Source: Asaia sp003994335
Lineage (GTDB): Bacteria > Pseudomonadota > Alphaproteobacteria > Acetobacterales > Acetobacteraceae
Direction of reading: 5' to 3'
Assembly: GCF_037151175.1 (NCBI RefSeq)
Contig: NZ_JBBCOR010000009.1
Span: forward strand, 1 to 64,000
Length of the DNA: 64,000 nt
How positions within the stretch are numbered: position 1 is the first letter of the stretch; every line of letters starts with the position of its first letter. A model generated the notes under the pieces. That model ran no database searches and was not told the DNA's origin. It saw only the letters and a list, made by a program, of their open reading frames with translations. Below, in pieces: positions 1 through 9,291 of this stretch. The translations under genes were made by a program, and so were the position numbers.

Positions 1-177
1 AGATCCCGCACGACGCCCGTGAACTACGACAAACGCAAATACCGGCACCGCAATCGTATCGAGATCATGTTCGGCCGGCTCAAGGACTGCAGGCGCATCG
101 CCACACGCTACGACAGATGCCCGACCGTCTTCTTCTCAGCCATCTGCCTCGCCGCTACCGTCATGTTCTGGCTATGA
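1..177 (+). pseudogene. IS5-family transposase, C-terminal fragment
   Basis: The frame is open from the window edge to a TGA at 175-177 and encodes the typical IS5-family C-terminus. It has an NYDKRKYRHRNRIE segment, the FGRLKDCRRIATRYDR motif around the last DDE glutamate, and a hydrophobic AICLAATVMFWL end. The rest of the gene lies outside the window, so it may be an intact element cut by the edge or a fragment. The same C-terminal signature recurs as a scar near 16.75 kb. Confidence 0.75.
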
Positions 178-235
178 GTCCTGAGCCTAGTCGGGATCGA
201 GAAGCGTAAAAGCCAATTCTTGCCAAAATCTGCGC

Positions 236-1726
236 CTAGTGGGGTTTTCGAGAAGCGCCTGCCAGGTCGTTGGTGATCGCCAGCAAAGCCCGTTCGGCCC
301 GTGCCCGTTCGCTTTCGCCTTCGGTTGGTAGCACGGAAATGTCGGGCACAATGCCAGCTTCCTCATTCGTACCCTTCGCACGTAATCTCATGCAATTCGG
401 CACTCGGAAACGAAGACGCGAGTGTCGAAGGATGATGGGGTCGCTTTTCGTCATGAAGCCGCACCCATCTCCACCTGTGCGATTGCCAACGAGCTTTGCG
501 ATCCGGTTGTCTTGCATAACGGCTGCAAACATTTCTGCCGACGAATAGGAGCGCTGGTCGGCAAGGACGTAAGTCGGCCCGGTCCAGCTGCCAACGAATG
601 ATTGAACTGTGGATGCAGAAGAAAGAGCGGTTGCAGCTTTGCTGTCGCCTAGGGCGTTTCGGGCCAGGCCAGCGGAGTAGCCTCCAGCATAGCCCGCAGA
701 GAGGAGCCGATTGCAATTCGTCGGCGACCAGGCGCGTTGTTCGCGCCAGACCCATGACAGATCGCAACGATGCTCACCGATCGCCGCGGTCTGCTGGGAG
801 AAAAAGGATCGTGCATCTGTGAGCGCAGCCTTGGCGTCAGGCGACTGAGTGGCGGTGAGCGCTTCGTTGATATCTCTGATCTCGTCAGCGAAGTAGCGAC
901 CAGCATCGGATGCGTCTGCCATTAGAAGCCGTGCGGATCGTACCGGCCTGTCCGTAAAGAGACGGGGCGTCCAATCGCCGCTATCGTCGCCTCCGCTGTC
1001 ATTGCCAATATCAACGACAAGGGCCGTGGCCCCGGTGTGACGCAGTGCCCTGATCTCAGCCGCCATATCATGAAACCAGCGTAACTCCGCCGCTTCACGC
1101 ATTGAATCGGGAGTGATTGCCCTGCCAGCCTGCCGCAGGTCTGCCCAGGCATGCAAACAGGCAGCAGGAAAGGCCCGGGCACGGAAGTTCTGGATGCGGA
1201 GGATACCAAGCGTCACGCCCGATCGCGTGATGGTGCCGGCCCTGAACGTCGAGCCAAGCCCGTCCAATATCAACTTGAAGCCAGGTAACCCCTCCAATGG
1301 CAAAGAAAAAGCGACTGATCCGGTCGAGGCGTATCCCAGCGCTGCGCATCCTTCGATCGGTGCCGCCGGATCAAGAGCAGGCCGGCTGGGCTCAATCGGA
1401 GGTGTCGTCGCTACAGCGAGGTACGGCAACTCCGAGAGATGTCCATCATGAAAGCCAGCGATAAAAGCGCGAATGGCGTCGGCCGCCTGGGTGTCGTCAT
1501 TCGCCGACGCCACTGCAGCCGCAGTATTACGATCAAGCGCAGGCAAGTCGATTCCGCCGACGTCGGACGCCTTCCATGCGAGATTAGCGTAACGGTCCAC
1601 CAACTCGGATTTGAGCTGTGAATAATCCTGTTGCCACGCTTTGCGGTCAAACGAGGCGGCCGCGGATGCCGTCGAGGTCAGCAGACTTAAGACAATCGGT
1701 AGAAGCAGACGCATATAGAGCTCCAT
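236..1726 (-). CDS. S41-family peptidase-like secreted protein
   Basis: This 496-residue protein has a Sec-type signal sequence (MRLLLPIVLSLLTSTASA) beginning at residue 5, so the true start may be the ATG at 1714 rather than 1726. The C-terminal half carries the C-terminal processing peptidase (S41/tail-specific protease) fold signature. This includes a VVDIGNDSGGD-like strand-turn, a YVLADQRSYSSAEMFAA segment with the likely nucleophilic Ser in the SSAE turn, and a GNRTGGDGCGF stretch. There is no obvious PDZ domain. It is presumably periplasmic or exported. It sits alone between an IS5-type remnant and a HigBA pair, so context gives no pathway. The family assignment comes from motif recognition; the substrate is unknown. 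Confidence 0.72.
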   Translation of the reverse strand: MELYMRLLLPIVLSLLTSTASAAASFDRKAWQQDYSQLKSELVDRYANLAWKASDVGGIDLPALDRNTAAAVASANDDTQAADAIRAFIAGFHDGHLSELPYLAVATTPPIEPSRPALDPAAPIEGCAALGYASTGSVAFSLPLEGLPGFKLILDGLGSTFRAGTITRSGVTLGILRIQNFRARAFPAACLHAWADLRQAGRAITPDSMREAAELRWFHDMAAEIRALRHTGATALVVDIGNDSGGDDSGDWTPRLFTDRPVRSARLLMADASDAGRYFADEIRDINEALTATQSPDAKAALTDARSFFSQQTAAIGEHRCDLSWVWREQRAWSPTNCNRLLSAGYAGGYSAGLARNALGDSKAATALSSASTVQSFVGSWTGPTYVLADQRSYSSAEMFAAVMQDNRIAKLVGNRTGGDGCGFMTKSDPIILRHSRLRFRVPNCMRLRAKGTNEEAGIVPDISVLPTEGESERARAERALLAITNDLAGASRKPH

Positions 1727-1971
1727 TGGGGCAGCACCGTATGCCCATGGGCTAAGCCGGATCGTTCAAGCCGGGCGTTACGCGTGGCGACGATACTCAG
1801 AAGGCCAGCAGTCTAGCACGGAAAGATCGAGAGGTTGGAAGAAAGCACGGCTCTCTCCCTTATCGCCTGGATTAAGTCTTCCCCAATTCGCATGCCAAAT
1901 GAAGCAGTCGAGATGAGTTGGGAGGGGCAGTCGAATGAACCCCTGCCCTGTCTACATGATAATATGCTGCT

Positions 1972-2301
1972 TCATACCCGCCGCTCCACGGTATCTGCCC
2001 GATTTGGGATTCCGAAATGCTGAATGCACAAATTGCTCGTATGTGCTCTGGCCTGGGCAAGGTCGAAGGTGCTCTGCATGCGCATCAGCGTTTCGGCTCG
2101 TACGCCAAAGGCCTGCTCAAAGCGGATCGCCATCTCCGCGGTGAGCCCACACCTTCCATTCAGAAGGGCGCTGATCGCCTGACGGGAAACGCCCAGATGC
2201 TCGGCGACAGTGTTGACCCTGATATTCTGGGGCTCAAGAAGCTCGGTTTTGATCCAGTCCCCGACATGGACTGCGAGCGAGCAATGCATCTTAAGCGCCA
2301 T
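1972..2301 (-). CDS. higA: HigA-family antitoxin, copy 1
   Basis: This is a helix-turn-helix antitoxin of about 109 residues in the HigA/VapI XRE family. The HTH core has NTVAEHLGVSRQAISALLNG, followed by TAEMAIRFEQAFG. I chose the start at MALKMHCSLAVHVGDW (2301) because upstream residues in the open frame are unlike the family and lie inside the toxin gene. The start overlaps the 3' end of the toxin gene by 11 bases, the usual toxin-first higBA order. It should neutralise the partner toxin and repress the operon. Compared with the copy at 29.3 kb, differences cluster in the last 25 residues. Confidence 0.9.
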   Translation of the reverse strand: MALKMHCSLAVHVGDWIKTELLEPQNIRVNTVAEHLGVSRQAISALLNGRCGLTAEMAIRFEQAFGVRAETLMRMQSTFDLAQARAHTSNLCIQHFGIPNRADTVERRV

Positions 2302-2581
2302 GGTAGTCCTCCAAAGCCATATCGCAGAGTTGTCCCTGCTCATTGAGACGAAAAGTAAGCCGCCAGTTTTTAGTGACGGTCATGGACCAAGTGCCTGCCC
2401 GCTCTCCGACCAAAGGATGCAGGCTATAATTTGGAGGCACCGTGAGCTCATCGAGTGATTCCGCAGCGTCGATGAAGGCGAGCATCTTTCGTAACCGGCT
2501 TGCATCGCGGACCAGCCCTTTGGCATTTCCCGTCTCAAAAAAGCGTCGGAGGCCTTTGTGGCTGATGCTCTCGATCTCCAT
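2291..2581 (-). CDS. higB: HigB/RelE-superfamily mRNA interferase toxin, copy 1
   Basis: This is a small RelE-fold toxin of about 96 residues from MEIESISHKGLRRFFETGN, matching the HigB family opening (KGL..FFE.G). It has an internal DELTVPPNYSLHPL segment, WSMTVTKNWRLTF (the conserved strand with the catalytic-type Arg) and a CDMALEDYH end. An in-frame ATG at 2599 would add six residues but falls inside the operator palindrome, so 2581 is preferred. It is expected to cleave mRNA on the ribosome and be held in check by the adjacent HigA. It differs from the second copy by one visible residue (His versus Tyr before KGL). Confidence 0.88.
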   Translation of the reverse strand: MEIESISHKGLRRFFETGNAKGLVRDASRLRKMLAFIDAAESLDELTVPPNYSLHPLVGERAGTWSMTVTKNWRLTFRLNEQGQLCDMALEDYHGA

Positions 2582-2590
2582 GCGTGTAAG

Positions 2591-2615
2591 GTAATGCATT
2601 ACATCAACGATGTAA
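2591..2615. promoter_or_regulatory. higBA operator palindromes
   Basis: Two overlapping perfect palindromes lie just upstream of the toxin start. One is GTAATGCATTAC at 2591-2602. The other has arms TTACATC and GATGTAA separated by AAC at 2599-2615. Their position fits autorepression by HigA. The second copy of the locus keeps the first palindrome and has one mismatch in the second. Confidence 0.55.
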
Positions 2616-2659
2616 AGATGATCGTTACGTCGAGCGCATGGGCGGTTAGGGTGATAAGA

Positions 2660-2937
2660 GCGCCGTTAGGCGAAAATTGGCGGTCTTCCGACATTTATCT
2701 ACTTCCGATTCTTTTGATTATCGGGAGTAGGTATGATGGGCGGAGAACGGCAGTAGATGGGCTGGAAAGCGTGCTTCAGAGGCACGCTTTCGATGCGGCG
2801 CAGATCTTCTCCCAGCCTATACGGCCGCGCTCAATGAAGGATGTCAGCTCTCGCTTCATCTCGGACCTTTGAGCGCAATGCGCCGCTTTTGCAAAGCGGA
2901 CGTGGCCTAACGCGTGCGGGGAGCGGAGCGGTTCTTC
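2660..2937. other. Non-coding tail with degenerate repeat
   Basis: No convincing gene is seen. To about 2832 the sequence resembles, with many substitutions and small indels, the stretch after the second HigBA copy (29974-30143), where it merges into an IS21-like fragment. The remainder leads into the truncated IS5-type transposase. Confidence 0.5.
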
Positions 2938-3320
2938 TTACTCGAGATGTGGCTGAGCCTCTAAGATCCCGCAGTGTTTAGCGGTGGCATCTCGCTCCAC
3001 CATTTCAACTAGCGTTTCGAGTATCGCGTCGAACACGCCCGTCATTACCGATCGCCAGTAACGTCGGAACATGCTGTTCCATTTACCATAGTCATCAGGC
3101 AGGTGCCGCCATTGCGACCCTGTTCGGGCACTCCAAATCATGCCCTCGAAACACAGCCGGTTACCTCGTATCGGGCGGCAGCCACGACCCGTCCAAGGCG
3201 GAAGCCGCGTCCCAATGCTTGTCCATTCCTCGTCCGAAAGCCCAATTCGCTTGCCCAACGACGTCCTCAAAAGGCGGCGGTGGATCAATCACGGACGTTA
3301 CTGTCAACCTTTGTTTACTA
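2938..3320 (-). pseudogene. IS5-family transposase, N-terminal part, with terminal repeat
   Basis: The 116-residue frame at 2938-3288 encodes an IS5-family N-terminus (GLSDEEWTSIGTRLPPWTGRG, then WSARTGSQWRHLPDDYGKWN), the DUF4096-type domain. It ends before the DDE catalytic core, so the element is truncated. The terminal sequence at 3296-3314 is the inverted counterpart of 16222-16240 (18 of 19 bases identical). This makes it the left border of the aldoxime-nitrile island. Confidence 0.8.
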
Positions 3321-3571
3321 AACCCTGGGAGACCGGAAGGCTGCATTCGTCGAAAGCAAAGAAAGTAGATGATATCGACAGAATATTTGTCATCATTTTC
3401 GTTATGAGAGATGGAAATCACGTAATAGGAGCATACTCCCATTTTCTGATGACATACCCCTACAGGTAAGCGGAATCCCCCCCGCTATAGTCACACGTAG
3501 GCTGAAATATTCCCGAAATAACGCGCGGTTACAACGGGATGGACCGTTTTTGTCAACGTCAACTTTCCGGT

Positions 3572-4888
3572 CTACCTTGACGGAAACATCTTTTCGCGCA
3601 GAGTGCCAGGTCTGTATTGGGTTTTGTAACGCTTCCGGTGCTGTAGTTCGGGGATGACATATGTGATGAAGTCCTCGAAGCTACCCGGCGTGATGGCATA
3701 GGCAAGGTTGAACCCGTCCACACCTGTCTCCTCGATCCAGTCCTCCAATTGGTCGGATATGGTCTGCGGGCCGCCAACAAATGTTACCCCCATGCCGCCA
3801 ATCGCGGAATGTTCGGCGAGCTCTCGTACCGTCCATATGCGATCGGGATCACTTATGGTCAAAGCATCGATCGCGGAGTGGATTGCGTTACTGCGAATAA
3901 GTCGAACGGGTTCCTCCGGATCGTAAGAAGAGAAATCGACGCCTGTCCAACCTGACATCAGTGTCAAAGCCCCTTCAAGGCTAACGTAACGTCTGTACTC
4001 CTCATATTTCTCGATTGCCTCCTTGTCAGATGCTGCGGTGATGACAGTAACTAACGAGAATATTTTGACAGAGTCCCGGTTTCTCCCCTGCGCTGCGACC
4101 GCGTCACGGATTGCGGTCGCACTACTGCGCACAATCGTTGATGTAGGCCCTGCGAGAAACACGCATTCAGCATGTTTTCCAGCAAATCCTCGCCCCTTGG
4201 AAGAAGTCCCTGCCTGATAAAGAACCGGAACACGTTGTGGCGAGGGTTCACATAAGTGAATAGCGTCCACCGAAAAATAAGGGCCGTCGTGTTTTATGCG
4301 TCGGACCTTATCAGGATCGGTGTAGACCCCATTCGCTCGATCATTGATAACTGCGTCATCATCCCAGCTTTCGTTCCAAAGCTTTTTTACGACGGCCAGA
4401 TAATCGTCAGCAATGTCATAGCGCGTATCGTGATTTTGCTGCTGCGACTGACCATTGCCGCGGGCCGCGCTGTCGAGATATCCGGTGACAATATTCCAGC
4501 CAATTCGTCCCTGAGTCAGGTGATCGAGGGTGCTCATCTTGCGCGCAAATGGATAAGGGTGTTCGAAAGACAATGTCGCAGTAAGACCGAAGCCCAGATG
4601 CGTTGTCACCGCCGCCATTGCTGCGATGATGAGGGAAGGGTCATTTACAGGGACCTGAGATGCATTGCGCAGAGCAGCTTGAGAGTTCCCGCCATAGACG
4701 TCATAGATCCCAAGTACATCCGCAATGAACAACCCATCAAACAGGCCACGCTCGAGGGTCTTGGCCAGCTCGGTCCAGTATGAAATCGTTTTATAACGGG
4801 AAGCTTGGTCGTCGGGATGGCACCAGAGACCGCTTGCCTGATGCGAGATGCAGGTCATGTCGAACGCGTTGATCAGTATTTCGGTCAT
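3572..4888 (-). CDS. LLM-class flavin-dependent monooxygenase (NtaA/SnaA/DszA family)
   Basis: This 438-residue protein is a class C, FMNH2-dependent luciferase-like monooxygenase. Family signatures include INAFDMTCISHQ near the N-terminus, FDGLFIADVLGIYDVYGG, the FEHPYPFARKMSTLDHLTQGRIGWNIVTGY block (residues about 108-138) and PVLYQAGTSSKGRGFAGKHAE. Members oxidise aminopolycarboxylates, sulfur heterocycles or imines and need a separate flavin reductase. It diverges from the aldoxime dehydratase operon across an 860-bp gap. By inference it may act on the amine or imine that feeds that pathway, but the sequence alone does not show this. The length is normal for the family and the gene looks intact. 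Confidence 0.85.
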   Translation of the reverse strand: MTEILINAFDMTCISHQASGLWCHPDDQASRYKTISYWTELAKTLERGLFDGLFIADVLGIYDVYGGNSQAALRNASQVPVNDPSLIIAAMAAVTTHLGFGLTATLSFEHPYPFARKMSTLDHLTQGRIGWNIVTGYLDSAARGNGQSQQQNHDTRYDIADDYLAVVKKLWNESWDDDAVINDRANGVYTDPDKVRRIKHDGPYFSVDAIHLCEPSPQRVPVLYQAGTSSKGRGFAGKHAECVFLAGPTSTIVRSSATAIRDAVAAQGRNRDSVKIFSLVTVITAASDKEAIEKYEEYRRYVSLEGALTLMSGWTGVDFSSYDPEEPVRLIRSNAIHSAIDALTISDPDRIWTVRELAEHSAIGGMGVTFVGGPQTISDQLEDWIEETGVDGFNLAYAITPGSFEDFITYVIPELQHRKRYKTQYRPGTLREKMFPSR

Positions 4889-5752
4889 GATCGGTCAGAT
4901 CCTCTATCCAGGGCTTATCATCCCACGATAAAATTATTGGTCAAAACTGCCTGTAGTGTTTGCAGGCGATATCGGTACGACCCTCAGACCAACGGCCCAG
5001 CTTGAGCGTCAGTCACAGGCTGGATGCAGGCACTGTGTTGATTGGTCCTTCGCCAGGCTGAACCCGCTCCGGTGTGGCAACTCGTAAGGTCAAGGATGCG
5101 AACGGCGTACCAATTCAGGTTTTCACAAAAAATAACGCTGGTTTTCCAGATAACCCTGCCTCAGGCGTCTGAATCTGTCAAATCCTATCGTGCATATATC
5201 AAACAACGAATATTCATAGTTATTACTCAAACGCGGCGCGTGCGTTGAGCGAAGAAGTGCTCACATAAAGGCGGATCATCAGGGAAACTGAGTGTTCGCA
5301 AGGCTCCCCGGAATGGTCGCTCATTTGCTTCGCCCAAGGATGCCTCAGCGCGCGCACCAGATACTGCAGGCTCTGCGCGAAGAAGGAGAGCGTCTGTTTA
5401 TCGATATGACTGCCTCAGGAAACTGAAGATACAACTTGCCGGAGACCTCGCCACGAGGCTTCCAGATATTACTCTTATGAAAGGAATACGTGTTCGGATT
5501 AACGCCTGGCCCAGATGCGCATGAGCGCTGGTTCTGGCAGCCGACACCACTTGCAAATGGGAGACTCGCGGCATCCCGCAGGGGTGCTGACGAGGTGCAG
5601 GCATGGCCGCCTCGGTCAAAATTTATGGCCTTCTCGGTCAAGAAATCATCCCGGAAACGAAATAATAATAGGATATCAGCCGACAATATGGCGCTGAACG
5701 CGGCACGCAAAGACCGCGTCCTTGCAACGTCTTACAACAGGTAATCCGCGCT
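4889..5752. other. Long intergenic region between monooxygenase and aldoxime operon
   Basis: This 864-bp divergent region should contain the promoters of both transcription units. It has an AT-rich stretch near 5170-5220. Short open frames on both strands lack family resemblance and ribosome binding sites, so I do not call a gene. No clear operator was recognised. Confidence 0.4.
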
Positions 5753-6652
5753 ATGAGCACTATTCTCGGGGATGGAAAGCCGAAATTCTTGCGCTGCGCT
5801 GGATTCAGCCTCGCGATCGCCTTGATGGTCCCTGCGTGTGCCAAGGCGGCTGAAGTTAATCCAGGTGATTATGAGCAATACCCACTGAATTCCACCATTG
5901 CTGTAGTATACTACAACTATGTCAACACGGACTCCATGTACATGGGGGACACCAAGGTATCAAACTTCAATGTAAGATCGAACCTCGGTATTGCGCGACT
6001 GCTTCACGTTTTTTCGCTCACGAAGCGTCTGACAATCGACCCTCAGTTTCTTCTCCCATTCGGGAACGTGACAGCTTCCGGGGCAGCGAAAGCGTTCGGT
6101 AGTACGACTGGTGTGGGCGACCTTATTTTGACCGCTCCGCTCAAATACCGGCTCAATGATCATCATGATACGTTGAGTGCGACCGTATATCTTTATTTGC
6201 CAACGGGAAGTTATGATCGCAAGCGTTCGCTGAACCTGGGGGAGAATCGTGTCTCCCTCGACTTCCAAGGGGCCTATATCCACCATTTCGGCACCCACTG
6301 GGCCTTCGACCTAATTGGTGACATTATTTGGCATGGGGATAATAATCGCTTCAATGTCTCGAATGGGCGTATGTCGCAAAGCGAGAGCTATTTCGTGCAG
6401 GGTATTGGTCGATACATGCCCAACCCTAAAACAACCTTAGCGCTCGGCATTTCACAGTCCTGGGGTGGAAAGACGCTGCTGAACGGCATCCCCAACGCAG
6501 CGGCCTCCTCGAGTACCCGTCTGAACCTTACCGCAATCCGGTTTGTTGCACCACGGGACCAATTGCTTCTGCAAGCAGGAAGCGACGTGAGCGTATCCAA
6601 TGGGCTGGCTAGCAATATCACGGTGCAGTGTCGATACGCGCACATCTTCTGA
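5753..6652 (+). CDS. Outer-membrane beta-barrel transporter (phenol MetA-degradation family)
   Basis: This 299-residue protein has an N-terminal signal segment (about residues 12-33, ending PACAKAA). The rest is a series of alternating amphipathic strands rich in aromatic and small residues, such as DLILTAPLKYRLNDHHDTLS and LSATVYLYLPTGSYD, with a terminal aromatic-ended strand (CRYAHIF). The overall pattern matches the phenol MetA-degradation / transporter-like family found beside catabolic operons. It is the first gene of the aldoxime-nitrile operon, 33 bp ahead of the aldoxime dehydratase. Uptake of a hydrophobic oxime or nitrile is therefore a reasonable inference. Confidence 0.72.
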   Translation: MSTILGDGKPKFLRCAGFSLAIALMVPACAKAAEVNPGDYEQYPLNSTIAVVYYNYVNTDSMYMGDTKVSNFNVRSNLGIARLLHVFSLTKRLTIDPQFLLPFGNVTASGAAKAFGSTTGVGDLILTAPLKYRLNDHHDTLSATVYLYLPTGSYDRKRSLNLGENRVSLDFQGAYIHHFGTHWAFDLIGDIIWHGDNNRFNVSNGRMSQSESYFVQGIGRYMPNPKTTLALGISQSWGGKTLLNGIPNAAASSSTRLNLTAIRFVAPRDQLLLQAGSDVSVSNGLASNITVQCRYAHIF

Positions 6653-6685
6653 TCGATCCACAACGCTAACTGAATGAGGTCCGTC

Positions 6686-7732
6686 ATGGAATCCGCAGTT
6701 GACCAACACCTTCGTTGTCCACGCACAATGGCCAAACGAGTGGCCGACGATTATCAGCCTCCCTTCCCCATGTATGTGGCGCGGGCAGATGTCGATCTTA
6801 CTCGGGTCTCAATGGGATATTTCGGGGTGCAATTCAAAGACGCGACACTGAGAGAGGCCGCGCTCTTGGCGCTACGCAAAATAGTTGCGGACTTCGACCA
6901 TGAAAATGGTCCTGGCAATCATGATCTGACTTTTCATCAGGATAACCAGGGGTATGGCAACTTCATTGTTGTTGGTTATTGGCGTGACTTCGAGACTTAT
7001 GAACGCTGGTGTAACGATGCCTCTATTGCATCCTGGTGGGCGGCCCCTGAGCGGATGACCGAGAAGCTGGGGTACTTTCGCGAGTGTGTGGCACCGGACG
7101 CGCGCCAGTTTGAGACCCTTTACGCGTTTCAAACCAATTTTCCCGGCGTGGGTGCAGTGATGGACCGCACCAGCGGCGAGATACAGGAACATGGTTACTG
7201 GGGATCGATGCGTGACCGATTTGCGCTATCGCAAAACGATCCTATGGAAGCTAACGGCATCCTACGTCGGCTTGAACATGAAACCGCCGAAGGCACGAGG
7301 GTAGTCATCCATTCGCATGACAATTTGGCGTTGATACGATCGGGTCAGGATTGGCGTGACGCCGGAGCTGCCGAGCGAACTTTGTATCTGGAGCGCATAG
7401 AGCCCACCTTACGCGACGGCATGGACTTTCTCCGCGATAATGGAGAGGAGGTAGGCTGCTACAGCAACCGCTACGTACAATCGATTGATATCGACGGTAA
7501 TCTGCAGGACGAAAGTTATAACATCGGTTACTGGAAATCATTGCGCCATCTCGAGGCATGGGCTGAGAGCCATCCAACCCATTTGAGGATTTTTGGTGTC
7601 TTCTTCGAGGTGATCGCCGGTATTCGCGAGCTTCGCCTGTATCATGAGGTCTCGGTTTTCGACGGTACGCATCAGTTTTACGAGTATATCAATTGTCATC
7701 CCGGTACCGGTATGATGCGAGACGCGGCATGA
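6686..7732 (+). CDS. oxd: Aldoxime dehydratase (heme enzyme, aldoxime to nitrile)
   Basis: This 348-residue protein closely resembles the phenylacetaldoxime/alkylaldoxime dehydratases (OxdA type). The enzymes dehydrate aldoximes to nitriles using ferrous heme to which the substrate nitrogen binds directly. With the start at MESAVDQHLRCPRT, the residues known to matter in OxdA fall at the same numbers: Arg178 and Ser219 in the active site, His299 as proximal heme ligand (SHPTHLRIF) and His320 as catalytic acid-base (LRLYHEVSV). The start at 6686 follows a GAGG box; an ATG at 6674 overlaps that box and is less likely. The stop overlaps the amidase start (ATGA), indicating translational coupling. 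Confidence 0.95.
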   Translation: MESAVDQHLRCPRTMAKRVADDYQPPFPMYVARADVDLTRVSMGYFGVQFKDATLREAALLALRKIVADFDHENGPGNHDLTFHQDNQGYGNFIVVGYWRDFETYERWCNDASIASWWAAPERMTEKLGYFRECVAPDARQFETLYAFQTNFPGVGAVMDRTSGEIQEHGYWGSMRDRFALSQNDPMEANGILRRLEHETAEGTRVVIHSHDNLALIRSGQDWRDAGAAERTLYLERIEPTLRDGMDFLRDNGEEVGCYSNRYVQSIDIDGNLQDESYNIGYWKSLRHLEAWAESHPTHLRIFGVFFEVIAGIRELRLYHEVSVFDGTHQFYEYINCHPGTGMMRDAA

Positions 7733-9252
7733 CGATACGGCGTCCAACCCATGGAGAGATCGCCGATATCGCTGCAGATCTTGGCTTTTCTCTGACGTCG
7801 GGTGAGGTAACCGCTTACGGGGCAGCCCTGGCCTCAACCTTCGAGGTATATGACCTGTTGGATGCCCTACCGGATTACATGCCGGCCGTGCACCACAACC
7901 GCAATGGTGGGTATCTCCCGGACGCCTCTGAAAATCTATACGGCGCTTGGCACAGGAAGACAGTGATCTCGGGCGCGGCTACCGGGCCGCTACATGGTAA
8001 GCGCGTTGTCATCAAGGATAATATTTGTGTAGCCGGCGTCGAGATGGATAATGGATCATCAACCTTCGCTGGCTATGTGCCAGAGGTCGATGCGACGGTT
8101 GTTTCGCGTGTCCTGGACGCCGGCGCAACAATCACAGGAAAATCTGTATGCGAATACTTCTGTTTTTCCGGGGGGTCGCATACTAGTCATACCGGTCCGG
8201 TGACTAATCCGCGAAAGACTGGTTTCTCGGCTGGTGGGTCTTCATCGGGAAACGGTGCCCTTTTGGCTGCAGGCGAAGCCGATATGGCAATTGGTAGCGA
8301 CCAGGGAGGATCGGTACGCATTCCAGCGTCGTTCTGCGGCGTGATCGGCATGAAGCCTACCTTTGGTCTGGTACCCTATACGGGCGCCATGCCTATCGAG
8401 CAAACGCTCGATCACCTCGGACCCATGAGCTGTAACGTTGCGGACAATGCTGCTCTTTTACAAGTGATCGCCGGTTATGATGGACTAGACCCTCGTCAGC
8501 AAATCAATACCGGAGAATGCGATTACTCCGCCGGGATTGGCAGAAATCTGATGGGACTGCGTATCGGCATACTGGTCGAGGCTTTCGATGTGCCTGGCCT
8601 CGAGCCGGTAGTACAGCGCGCTGTAGAGGACGCCGCTCATTTCTGTGAGGCATTGGGTGGGCGGGTGAACCGTATCTCGGTTCCAATGCATAAAGTTGCG
8701 CCCGCCATCTGGCTCGCAATTGCGACCGAGGGGGCGAATTCGCAAATGATGGTGGGGAATAGTCACGGGCACAACTGGCGGGGGCTTTATATGACGCAGA
8801 TGATGACCCACCACGCCGAGTGGCGCAATCAAGCTGAAAAACTTCCTCCCACACTGCGGACTACCCTGATTACTGCTGAACATATGAAGCGCCACTACCA
8901 TGGCAAATTCTATGGGAAAGCGCAAAATCTAGCCCGTCAATTGCGCTCAGCCTATGACCTTGCTTTGGAGGAGGTAGATCTATTGCTGATGCCTACTGTC
9001 CCGATACGAGCAAGCCGGTTGCCTGGCTCGAACGCGTCGGTAGCGGACAATCTCGCGCGCGCCTTCGAAATGTTAGGGAATACCGCCCCGTTCGATACCT
9101 CGGGCCATCCGGCGATCTCCTTGCCATGCGCTTCTAGCGAAGACCTGCCGATTGGGCTCCAACTCGTCGGGCGTTACTACGACGAGGCCACAATCTACCG
9201 TGCTGCGTCCGCTCTCGAAGACACCCTTGATTGGCGATCAAGAGTGCTCTGA
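7729..9252 (+). CDS. Amidase of the nitrile hydratase-linked amidase-signature family
   Basis: This 507-residue protein hydrolyses the amide made by nitrile hydratase to carboxylate and ammonia. The start at 7729 (MTIRRPTHGEIADIA) overlaps the preceding stop by four bases. With this start the Ser-cisSer-Lys triad is Lys96 (VVIKDN), Ser171 (AGGSSSGNG) and Ser195 (GSDQGGSVRIP). These are the same numbers reported for the Rhodococcus enantioselective amidase, which supports both start and subfamily. A KPTFGLVPYTGAMPIEQTLD stretch is also typical of nitrile-pathway amidases. It lies between the aldoxime dehydratase and the nitrile hydratase genes, 39 bp before the latter. The gene is intact. Confidence 0.93.
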   Translation: MTIRRPTHGEIADIAADLGFSLTSGEVTAYGAALASTFEVYDLLDALPDYMPAVHHNRNGGYLPDASENLYGAWHRKTVISGAATGPLHGKRVVIKDNICVAGVEMDNGSSTFAGYVPEVDATVVSRVLDAGATITGKSVCEYFCFSGGSHTSHTGPVTNPRKTGFSAGGSSSGNGALLAAGEADMAIGSDQGGSVRIPASFCGVIGMKPTFGLVPYTGAMPIEQTLDHLGPMSCNVADNAALLQVIAGYDGLDPRQQINTGECDYSAGIGRNLMGLRIGILVEAFDVPGLEPVVQRAVEDAAHFCEALGGRVNRISVPMHKVAPAIWLAIATEGANSQMMVGNSHGHNWRGLYMTQMMTHHAEWRNQAEKLPPTLRTTLITAEHMKRHYHGKFYGKAQNLARQLRSAYDLALEEVDLLLMPTVPIRASRLPGSNASVADNLARAFEMLGNTAPFDTSGHPAISLPCASSEDLPIGLQLVGRYYDEATIYRAASALEDTLDWRSRVL

Positions 9253-9291
9253 GAATACAACCGTGGCCTCCTCTTTTGGAGTATATCTGAC

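Larger units (their letters stand above)
1971..2659. repeat. 689-bp direct repeat carrying HigBA, copy 1
   Basis: This stretch is nearly identical to 29285-29973 in the same orientation, at a constant offset of 27314 bases. Similarity starts at the CCGCTCCACGGTATC stretch and stays high through both TA genes and their operator to about 2659. A weaker, indel-containing similarity continues to about 2832 (30143 in the other copy). The two copies bracket the whole catabolic region. Confidence 0.9.

Noticed and set aside
5345..5744. Short frames on both strands in the 4.9-5.75 kb gap
   Set aside because: No starts with binding sites and no resemblance to known small proteins; treated as regulatory intergenic DNA.
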